A DNA stretch of 64,000 nucleotides, from contig NW_027167714.1 in assembly GCF_040954835.1 (NCBI RefSeq), positions 62,001 to 126,000 on the forward strand, written 5' to 3'. The notes below the pieces were generated by a model that was not told the origin of the DNA, did no database searches, and worked only from the letters and a program-made list of their open reading frames with translations. This document shows, piece by piece, positions 55,299-64,000 of the stretch. How positions within the stretch are numbered: the first letter of the stretch is position 1; each line of letters begins with the position of its first letter. The DNA is from Lepisosteus oculatus (Eukaryota > Chordata > Actinopteri > Semionotiformes > Lepisosteidae). Made by a program: the position numbers and the translations under genes.

Positions 55299-56540
55299 AG
55301 CGAGCCCGCCGCCGCCGCATTCCTCCTATAATCAAACACGGACTGCGAGGTGGCTTCAAATGTTAAAGTCCCCCCGTCCGGATGTCAAAATGCAACTTTG
55401 GCAGACAGAACAAACATCAACAAACCACAAATGTGGACAAGGATTTTACAAGCTGCACCACACTGCACTTTCAAAAGCATTTACATTCGTGTTAGACGCA
55501 GGAATTTGCCTTTGATTTGCGCGCTTACGAACGCCATGGAAAACGAAACAAAACTAAAGCCCTCAGCTCCTGCACTTGATTATAATCCCGTTATGTGTCG
55601 AAGCAGGAATTTACGTCATCCTACCACTGCAACACGGGGAATAGAGGGAAATGAGCACAAGCTACGAATTGTCTCTAATCAGTCCCTACAGTTGTAAGAC
55701 GCCTGGAAGCGTGCACCCCCATCATTAATCTTTGCGCATCTGTGCAAGGTAAACTCTGGAGCAGTCTCTGAAACGGCTCAAAGGAAACACGTGATTGATT
55801 CCATGTGCATCTGGGGTTCATTTCTTATTTACATTTAATTCAAGGGAAAGGCTTGGGTCAGTTTCAGACGGCCTCCAACAGCGAGATTCAAGCGCCCCAC
55901 CTTCAGCCCAATCTGCGCCGCCAGAACGCCAACGGCTCCTCTGGTCTCCGGGGTGCGGTTGTGACCCCGTAACCTAAAGTGTTGGTGGCAGACAAATGGA
56001 GACTAACAGGTGATGTCCTAGGACATGACCACATTGTGACACTCGGTGGGGATGGTGACCATTGCTTGGAAAAGAGTGCGAGGCCCCTTTAGAAAAACAT
56101 TTTGTTAACAGGCATTCTGCCTCAGCCTAAACACCTATAGCTTGCAAAGCGCATGCTATTAGACAGGCACCTCTGCAAGACCTTAAGAGTCTCTTAAACT
56201 AGTGATAGTAAGGTGTTCCCAATGGGCGATGTTTGGCTTTCAAATCATCTCTCTGTGGAAGCGCCGCGATGCAGCTGTTTAAGGCTTAGAAGCAGCTGAC
56301 TGTTTCACTACCTAGCTGATCACTGTCAGTCAGGGAGCTTAGAGGTGAAAAGCCTGTCTGAGAGACAATTCGCCGTCGATCAGTTCAATATGTTCCGTAC
56401 CAGCTCGGCGCACCTGAGATCATCTTGGTAGCCGTGTAGCTCAGATGAGTGAGAGCGTGTGTGTGTGTGTACCACCGTGATTGGATGCCGGTCCTTCTCA
56501 GGTCACAGTAAACCTTCTGCTGCCTAACTTTCCCCAGTGT

Positions 56541-56613
56541 GCCCCAGTGGCCTAATGGATAAGGCACTGGCCTCCTAAGCCAGGGATTGTGGGTTCGAGT
56601 CCCATCTGGGGTG
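56541..56613 (+). tRNA. tRNA-Arg(CCT)
   Basis: 73 nt, same as 41037 but with canonical TTCGAGT in the T loop, so both internal promoter boxes are intact. TTTT about 14 nt downstream. The copy most likely to be active. Confidence 0.94.
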
Positions 56614-56707
56614 CTCCTGTCCCATTTTGAGCATACAAATGTCCTTGTGATTTGCAAAGCTACAACCCCACCTTACTCAGTGAGCGTCTCTGCTTTTCTC
56701 TCACATA

Positions 56708-58500
56708 CAGTTGGGAGAAAAACTTTTGTAAACAGCCCTTCGGAATGATGTGGATTTCTGCATGAATGGCTCCTAACATGTGATCTTATCTTTATCTAAG
56801 TCATAATAATTAATAAAGAGAGTGTGATTTAACAAACAACACACGCCCAACATTTGACATTGCTGTTTCTTTATTGACCAAATGGTTTAAACAATCAAGG
56901 TCATTGATGGAAAAAGTACGTGAACCCTTATATTAAGGAGCTAGTGGAACCTCCTTTATGACAAAAACCTCAACCCCCACTTTCTGTAGCGGCTGGTCAG
57001 ACCTGAGCAGCGGTTAGGAGGTATTTTGGCCTATTCCTCTATGAAAAACTGTTTCAGTTCATGTATATTTTTGGGATGTCTTGCACTGAACGGCCTGCTT
57101 CAGATCACGCCACAGTACTTCAATGGGATTGGGGTCAGGACTCTTACTTGGCCATCCCAAAATACGGAATTTCTTCTGTTTCAGCCACTCTGTTGTTGAT
57201 GTACTCCTTTAACTTTCAACTTTTGTCACGTCTGTCCACAGAACATTGTTCCAGGAGTTGCTGTGGAACATCCATGTGGTCTTTAGCAAACTTGAGAGGG
57301 GCAGTGGTGGTTTTTTTGGGGGGGAGAGCAGTGGTTTCCTCCATGGTGACCTCGCATGATCACCACTCCTGTTCAGATTTCTTCTTATGGTGGACTCATG
57401 AACACAGACGTAAGACAAAGTCAACCACCTGTTCGCTAGATCCCATCCCCACTCAGCTAGTCAAAGATTCCCTCGAAGGACTGGCAGGACCTATAATTAG
57501 CATGATGAATGCATCGCTTGCGTCAGGCGTTGTACCTGATCAATTTAAGGTAGTGGTTGTTAGACCGCTCCTTAAGAAGTCAAATTTGGATCCACAAGTT
57601 CTTAACAACTACAGGCCTGTCTCAAAGGTCCCATTTCAATCTAAAAGTCTTGGGAGAATAGTTGTTGCCCAACGTCAATCGTATCTGGATTCAAATAATA
57701 TACTTGAGAAATTTCAGTCTGGTTTCTGAAACTGCATTAACAAGAGTCGTAAATGATATTCTCTTAGCTACTGATGCGGGGAATGCAACAGTGCTTGTGC
57801 TTCTAGATCTTAGAGCTGCCTTTGACACGGTTGACCTCTCTGTTTTGTTACACAGGCTTGAGTTTGAGGTTGGCTTATCTGGAACCGTCCTTCAGTGGTT
57901 TACTTCACATTTAACTCATCGTTTTCATTATGTTCAAATATCTAATAATTGTACTGCTTCATCAATGTCACCAGTTCAATTTGGGGTACCAGAAGATCAG
58001 TGCTGGGACCAATATTGCTCTCTCTCTCTAGATGCTGCTGCTAGGTAGGATAATATGAAAAAATAATATGAACTTTCATTCATATGCTGATGACACTCAA
58101 ATAAACATTTTGTTTACACCAAACGACAACTCTTCTATTATCAGTTTAGTTAAATGCATTAAGGAAGGAAATACTTGGATGTGTGAAAACTTTTTGTTAC
58201 TCAACTCTGAGAAAAATGAGGATCTGTTGATCGGAGGCAACAATACTGATAGGACTACTATAACTTCAGCACTTAACTCAGAGGATTTAAACATTTGCCT
58301 CAAAGAGACAGCACGTTACCTAGGCGGCATATTAGACACAAGGCTCTTAACAACTTGCATTGTTAAGTGCCTTGGGACAACCTTGTTGTGAAAGGCGCTA
58401 TATAGAAATACATTGATTTGAATTGAATTGACAATGTAAAATGTTGTGTGTGTTGTTTGTTAAACAAGACTGTCTTTATTTATCAAAAAATAAAAGGAAT
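56708..58500 (-). mobile_element. Tc1/mariner-like transposon (copy 2) split by an L2 LINE
   Basis: The left inverted repeat starts after TA (CAGTTGGGAGAAAAACTTTTG). Minus-strand transposase pieces run to about 57419. The L2 occupies 57420-58432. Then 58433-58500 (tgtgttgtttgttaaacaag) is the inverse of 56820-56870, the matching inner part of the right repeat. The outermost right end is missing. The internal transposase region is shorter than in copy 1 (deletion near 57210). Confidence 0.85.
57420..58432 (+). mobile_element. L2-clade LINE 3' fragment nested in Tc1
   Basis: RT pieces in order: LDPIPTQLVKDSLEGLAGP, VVVRPLLKKSNLDPQV, VLLDLRAAFDTVDLSVLLHR (motif A), then HSYADDTQINILF (catalytic YADD). 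It ends with ggcgctatatagaaatacat and a short TTGAA repeat tail, the usual L2 terminus. Several stops and frame changes; 5' part missing, as expected of LINE insertion. Confidence 0.88.
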
Positions 58501-59220
58501 TTGCTAGGAATGCAAACGTTAGGTTGCGCTTCTTCATGCTGCATCGTCGGCATGAGTGGAGCTTTTTAAACGTCTGTACTTACTGTGCCCCATAAGAAAT
58601 CGTTTGTCCCCGTTCAAAAGACATTGTGCGATGTCCTGCAGTGTTCGCAAAGCAAACCTTTGACAGTTTGAAAAGAGGAATTTATTCTGCTTCCTGTGCG
58701 TGCAGTAGTTACAAAGTTGAACGTCTTTACACGATTTGCTGCAGTTTTCAGTGGGCGGGCTTTGTCAGATGGCTTGGAAAAACGCACTGTGTTTTGGCTC
58801 GGGAAACATCATGAGAAGTGTCCTGCATGTTTTCTGTGTATAGCTGTCTTTTAACGCATACAGAATTCATTCGAAATCATTGATTTCTCCAATTAACAAG
58901 GGTCCCTTAAAAGATGAGTCAAAGTAACGTCTAATCAGATTAGTTTCCTTAGAGCTGGTTCAGAGTTTGCTCAAGAGTTTACCTTTCACAAATGCGCAAA
59001 GAAGAATGTTGGGGGTGCATGCTTCAAGGTGCCTTACAGCTGTAGGGAGTGATTCGAGACGATTCGTGGTGTGTGCTAGTTCCCATATACCGTACGCCCC
59101 GGGGTGCAGTGCTAGGATGACGTACAATACCGTTTGGGCACGTAACGGCGTTATATGCAAGTGCGGGACGTGAGGGTTTTCGTTTGTTCATTTTGTTTTG
59201 CTCTGCTTTGCTTTGTTTCG
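58501..59220. repeat. tRNA spacer families 1 and 2, leading into duplicon A copy 2
   Basis: Same as 42480-43190. The left end follows the Tc1 remnant. Confidence 0.8.
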
Positions 59221-60264
59221 TGGTCAAGAGGCGTAAGGTAAGTCGTAATCCAGGGAGAACACTGGTGGCAAACAGTCCGAGGTGAGAGGCGAGGTCCAAA
59301 GTCGAAAAGGCAGAAGGGGAGTCCAATATCCAGAATAAACGAGGTAATGGAAAAAACGCCAGGTAGAGCTCTCAAGGAGTAGACTCAATACCAGCGGGAA
59401 GCAGGTAAAGATGGTAAAAATAGCACTGCGTACCGCACGGTGGAGTGTGTGCAGGTGGGTTAACTCGTGCGGCGGCGTTTGTTAATAATCACCCGCTGCT
59501 GGTGCTGTTTAGATTGCTTAAGAGTTGGTCTTAACTGCCTGGCGGTCATGACAAGCTCCTCTTTAAGCTGTGGTTTAGTTTTGCATTCATGTGTTTCTAG
59601 AGCAGTTATTTATGGGGGTGGGTGGGTCTTTCACAGAGGCTCAGGACAAATCCCCCGCCTGAAAGTCTAATGTGTGCGTTCAGACAGTCACAGGTCAAGA
59701 GCCAGGCAGGAGGACAATGGACAGAAGAGCCAACGAACTAAAAATAAAAGAACAGATATGAAAAAGCCACCATCTTTTTCTTTTTGACATTTTCCGACTT
59801 TTATGCAAGCCAGGACAAAGTTGCTCGTAGCTACTTGTGGATTCAAATACTCTATCGAGTGCTTTGATGAGTTTTTGCAATTTGATTGTCGTCCTGTCAG
59901 CCTGTTTCTGTTTTTTTTTTTTTTTTCAATCTAGGGATGGAAAGTATGAGGGAAATGATGGAGCAATCAATAACCGCTCCGGAAAAATGGCAGAAAGAAA
60001 TGGTCCGTCACTAAGGACATTTGTGAAGCAGAGGAGTGACATCACCACAAAGGCGACACATTCTGCTGATGGTTTTGGTGAATAATGATTGAGGCGCGTT
60101 AAGAGAAAGGTAGCTGTGTCAGCATGCGTAGGCTGCAAAGGATCAAGCAAAGGTTTACTCCATGCTGAAAAGAGAAGAAAAGAAGCACAACGTTTCGACT
60201 GTGGAGCCTTCTGCGCCATCTTCTTTAGCGGTGATGATGTTTACATTGGAAAAACGGAGACATG

Positions 60265-60271
60265 CGTCCCT

Positions 60272-60332
<61 letters not shown>

Positions 60333-60338
60333 AGAGAC
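60265..60338 (-). tRNA. tRNA-Asn(GTT)
   Basis: 74 nt with acceptor GTCTCTG/CAGGGAC, A-box TGGCGCAATCGG, anticodon loop CTGTTAA (GTT) and B-box GGTTCAAGCCC. A TTTTT terminator lies about 14 nt downstream on its strand. Its 3' end plus CCA is the exact complement of the ERV primer-binding site at 10450-10467. Confidence 0.95.
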
Positions 60339-60581
60339 TGACAGCCGCTTGTGCTCCCTACATTTGCAGGTTTATGGTCAAAGAAAACAATCACTTGCGC
60401 TTCTTGCAGCCGGCAATCTTTTTCCACTGACAACCAAGAAATGGATTTCATCTTTCACAAGCTGTATGGATTTCTTCAAAAACAAGTTATTCCAGAAAGG
60501 AAATGAATTCTTGCATTAAACTGAACCAAGCTGTACATGTTTGTCTGAAATGATACATTCGGCACAACAAGACACGGAGAG

Positions 60582-60655
60582 AGGCACCGCTGGTATTCAG
60601 ACCCAGGATCGCCTGCTTACTAGGCGGGCACTTTAAGCCACTAGGGAACAGCGCC
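60582..60655 (-). pseudogene. tRNA-Thr(AGT)-like relic, copy 2
   Basis: Same degraded D arm and B-box as 19514-19587, with one further change. Confidence 0.75.
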
Positions 60656-61129
60656 AGCAGAGCACCGCGCTTTTACAGACACTTGGACACATCTGCGTTC
60701 GGTGTGCACTTAACCTGCTCTCTGAGCCCGTTGCCTCCGTCCCATTTAATAGCAGAACTGACGCCAAGAGAAATGATGAGAAATGGCATTTATCGGGCAC
60801 TTTTCATGTCCAAGGAGCTCAATGCCCTTGACACCTCCCCAAGGCGACAGAGCTGTGCATTCTTTGGTGACACCATTTTTTCTTTTGTTTAATTTCTATA
60901 CTTATTGATAGAATAAAAACGATATGTCATGTACTGTAAGGGAAATGTCTCTTTTCATGGGGAAAGCTAGCACCAGCAAATGTTGTGTTTAGAAGAAGTG
61001 ATTTAACATGACACGTGACCTAATTTACTGGAGCAAAAGCTCACCCAGCAAGCCCTGCTTTACTTCTACAGGAGAGAAGTACTGTAGAGTCTGCAAGATG
61101 TTCAGCTGGGTAGCTACGTCAGCATGCCT

Positions 61130-61275
61130 CGGCTGAAAAGGAACAAGTACTAGGTTTATTGCATGCTGAAAAGAGAAGAACGGAAACACAGCGTTTCGAC
61201 TGTGAGGTCTTCTCACACCTGAAGAAGCCTCACACCTGTAAAAGGCTCCATGGTTTTCTTTCTTCTCTTTTCAAC
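61130..61275. repeat. Penelope/hammerhead-like inverted repeat, duplicate of 20040-20190
   Basis: gctgaaaagagaagaac...cacctgaagaagcc...ctttcttctcttttcaac; stem II is degraded relative to 48849-48955. Confidence 0.5.
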
Positions 61276-61530
61276 ATGGAATACACCTATTGTCTGCAAG
61301 ATGTGACAATTTCATGGTGTTTTGGAAGAAAACCTTTTTCTTTGAATTCAAAATCAATCGGAATTTCAGCACGACACATCAACACTTTTTCTGTTTTAAG
61401 GAGATGATATTTTAAACCTGATAAAAATAGTAGGAAACACAAGTTTCTTGCTGTGAAAATTTAGATGGGGAAGTGTACTACTAGTAGCAGTGTAGAGCTC
61501 TCTGTGGTGGAGTGCAAGTGCATGTTCTAT

Positions 61531-61603
61531 GGGCCAGTGGCGTAATGGATAACGCGTCTGACTTCGGATCAGAAGATTGTAGGTTCGAGTCCTGCCTGGC
61601 TCG
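61531..61603 (+). tRNA. tRNA-Arg(TCG), best copy
   Basis: 73 nt with acceptor GGGCCAG/CTGGCTC perfectly paired, D arm with aacgcg, anticodon loop CTTCGGA (TCG), B-box GGTTCGAGTCC and TTTT at +7. It decodes CGA/CGG. The body is of Arg(ACG) type. Confidence 0.94.
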
Positions 61604-63157
61604 TGAGGCTTTTAAACCTCTCAGGTTCCTCGGTAACAGGTTGGCGTCATGTATGTGAACTATAGAAAAGCATTTGCCACAACCCGTAAATTAGCACGCA
61701 AGTGCGGGCTGGTGAACACAGAACTGTATGGAGATCATCTCCAGCTCCGAGCTCAAATGCAATGAAAAAACATGCAGAACAGAACTGGAGAGCAGCTGAA
61801 TTTGTGCTCAGTAGGGTGGGGAGGACTCAGCATTGCTATTGTTCTAATTGGCATGAACTGCAGGGGATCTGAATCAGAACATGTCAGTTAGTTCGACCAT
61901 TGCGTCAATATGTAGGCCACGTTAATACAGAATTATTACTTTGTCTGTCTCGTCTTTGTATATAGCTGAATGTCCCTGACAATTTCATGTTAGTTTTTAA
62001 GAACGACATTGGTGCTAATATATACATATATAGCATATAAGGAACACGTAAAAGTTTAGTCCATGCTGAAAAGATAAGAAAACCGCCACAACGTTTCATC
62101 TTGGAATAAATCTTTACTTGTTGTTTTGCAGCCTACCCATTCTGACCTAACTCCTCCCTTGAAATTCCCTAACAGATAAGGGTACGTAACGGCTCATGCG
62201 ATGCTCAGTTGCAATTTGTCCCAAAACAAACAAGAACAGCAGCTGAGGGTTTGAGTTTGAACATGCACTGTATTAAAGCAGCTTTTATTTCCATTGATAA
62301 ATGCTAGATATTCCTACAGAGATTCTCCAGGTGAGTAAGCGATTCCTGTTTCTGTTTCTATTTCTGTTTCATATATATATACAGTATATATATGTTACAT
62401 GTGTCTCTGCAATAGTATAAATGTGTTATACACTATCAGGGGCTGCTTTTTTGTGCACCTCATCTACAACAAGGGTTTTTTTTTCATTTATGTTTGTGGA
62501 CCTTCACCATTTGAGGAAGTGAGTTAGATAAGAAAGTTACAGGTATGGTGAGCAATGACTGACAAAGGCACGTACTGGGTATTCCTTACAGAAGTGTAAG
62601 CAATTTGTTCTAAAAAACACCGGCTAAAGTCCAACATCGTTAGCAATCTTATTACTTAAACAGAATTAACATCAATAAACTGTAATGTGCTGGTACATGC
62701 GAGTAGATTTGATCTTCTATTAAACAAAAATGCAATTACAGCTCTAAAAAGGTCAACCTAGACTTCTGTAACAGATCTGTTCAGGTCATCGCTGTTTCTC
62801 TGACCTTGTGAGTCTTTGGAATTTTAAAAGTGTATTTTGCTTGCCTGTCATGTGGTCTGTGTACAAGTCACTGTGGCGTATGCGGTCCTACACAGCCTTG
62901 CTATAGACGTGACGACCCTCCGCTATGTTGCAATGGAGAACAGGTTCAGTACGGAGCTGCTGAGAAAATTCAGCTGGAAAGCTCGTTGCAGAAAAGCATC
63001 GTTATCTGTGTCCAGCGGCAAAGCGTCCATCGTGGGTGCTGAAGAATCGATTTCACAGGCTGCGGGTCCAGGCGATTTAGAGTGTTAAAGGTCCCAGCGA
63101 AAACTAAACGGCGCTGGTCCTTTTACACGCACGCACGCAACCAAATGCAAAGGACGC

Positions 63158-63239
63158 CGTAGTCGGCAGGATTTGAACCTGCGCGGGGAGACCCCAACAG
63201 ATTTCAAGTCTGTCACCTCAACCACTCGGCCACGACTAC
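63158..63239 (-). tRNA. tRNA-Ser(TGA), copy 2
   Basis: 82 nt, same as 22071-22152 except for a paired change in the anticodon stem (ACAGA/TCTGT instead of ACGGA/TCCGT), one D-loop change and little else. Stem pairing is preserved. Confidence 0.92.
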
Positions 63240-63692
63240 AGCGAGCACTGCGGCCGCTGCCTTCTTGCTACAATCGAACAGGGAGTGCGAGGCGGCGGCG
63301 GCAGTGGAGGCAACTTTTTTCAAGTTCGCTCTCCGTTTAAGAAACCTTTTACGCCATACGTGCAAGCACACACACACACACACCTCAGAGGACTTAAGGG
63401 TGGCTTCAAGTTGGAATGATAAAGTCTCCCCGTTCGGACATGAAAACAGAACGTTCTTAGACAGAAAGCAATCAACAACGGAGACATGTGGACGACGATT
63501 TTAGTCACTGCACTTTGAATAGCATTTTTACTCCAGTTACAGGAGATGCACCAATGGCCCTTGACCTACGCTCTTACCAATGCCTTGAACATTCAAACAA
63601 AACAGCCCTCAAGTCCTGCGGTTTAATATAACGCTGTTACGTGTCGAGGCAGTATTTGACTCTGTCCTACCGTTGAGACACGGGGCGTATAT

Positions 63693-63864
63693 GGAAACGA
63701 ACACATGCTACGGATCGTCTCTAATCGGTCCCTACAGTTGGAAGGCTCCTTGAAGCGTGCACCCCCATCATTCATCTTTGCGCATCTGTGAAAGGTAGAC
63801 TCTTGAGCAATGTTTGAGCCAGCTCTAAGGCAACTAGTGCTATTGGACAGACACCTCTGGAAGA
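63693..63864. repeat. Spacer family 2 relative (inverted)
   Basis: cctacagttggaaggctccttgaagcgtgcacccccatcattc... matches 40120-40200 and 55680-55760. Directly joins duplicon A copy 2 at the point where copy 1 diverges. Confidence 0.7.
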
Positions 63865-63955
63865 TCCTAAGAGTCTCTTAACACCACTTCCAGCAGCAAG
63901 CTTAATTGTTCGCTGGAGGTCTCCCACCCAGGTACTGACCAGGCAAAGAATCACC
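63865..63955 (-). repeat. 5S-rRNA-derived SINE fragment
   Basis: On the minus strand gcctggtcagtacctgggtgg gagacctcc matches the 3' part of 5S rRNA, followed by a SINE-body start ctggaagtggtgttaa as at 44040-44062. Confidence 0.7.
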
Positions 63956-64000
63956 AGTACATTGAATGAGGAAGTTAATCCTGAAATCCAATTACATATC

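Larger units (their letters stand above)
53450..57780. repeat. tRNA duplicon B, copy 2
   Basis: Uninterrupted counterpart of 32845-42480, including the empty foldback site at 54614-54622. Confidence 0.88.
58675..63692. repeat. 5-kb tRNA duplicon A, copy 2
   Basis: Direct counterpart of 17612-22601 at an offset of about 41.07-41.09 kb. Its tRNAs are in better condition (Asn and Arg intact here). Confidence 0.9.

Noticed and set aside
63320-63508. Frame repeated in both duplicon A copies (also 22126-22419)
   Set aside because: Lies antisense in tRNA spacer with a CA microsatellite; conservation is explained by the duplication.

Overview
The window reads as nuclear DNA of a ray-finned fish. 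The evidence is a mix of eukaryotic Pol III tRNA genes, vertebrate-type spliceosomal snRNA genes with 3' boxes, and fish-typical repeats: Tx1-clade and L2-clade LINEs, a Tc1-like transposon, a 5S rRNA-derived SINE, Ty3/Gypsy and class I ERV fossils, and (possibly) Penelope-like ends. I recognise no host protein-coding gene. The host content is RNA genes. The species cannot be fixed from sequence alone, and all comparisons to tRNA and snRNA consensus are from memory.

Layout. 1-1937 is AT-rich and featureless. 1938-2484 is a near-perfect hairpin repeat. 2485-17611 is an snRNA/tRNA cluster: two U4 genes (minus strand), a U5 gene (minus) and, divergent from it, the first ~32 nt of a U1 gene (plus), with tRNA-Gly(TCC), tRNA-Ser(GCT) and a cut tRNA-Thr. 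It is interrupted by an ORF1-only L1 (3309-4900), an antisense ERV (7003-11295) and a Tx1-clade LINE (13106-16887) that abuts the U1 fragment. 17612-22601 is copy 1 of a ~5 kb duplicon carrying tRNA-Asn, -Thr, -Arg(TCG) and -Ser(TGA); copy 2 ends the window (58675-63692). 22602-32844 holds old repeats, a sense ERV fossil with 3' LTR, an inverted tRNA-Ile-like unit with a 5S-SINE, and a Ty3/Gypsy LTR plus gag. 32845-42480 and 53450-57780 are two copies of a second duplicon (Arg-ACG, Ser-CGA relic, Arg-CCT, Tc1 with nested L2). Copy 1 alone carries a ~5 kb foldback element with a 9-bp target duplication. 43500-52450 holds further tRNAs (Ser-AGA, Gly, Ile-like, Met, Pro, Val and relics), a second hairpin copy and ERV int/env pieces.

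How it works together. The tRNA and snRNA genes serve translation and splicing. They sit in recurring spacer families, so the region evolves as an RNA-gene array that duplicates, inverts and collects transposons. Paralogous tRNAs at equivalent spacer positions carry different anticodons (Ser TGA/CGA/AGA; Arg ACG/TCG; Ile bodies with AGT or AAG). Two LTR-type elements carry primer-binding sites matching tRNAs whose genes lie in this same window (Asn, Pro).
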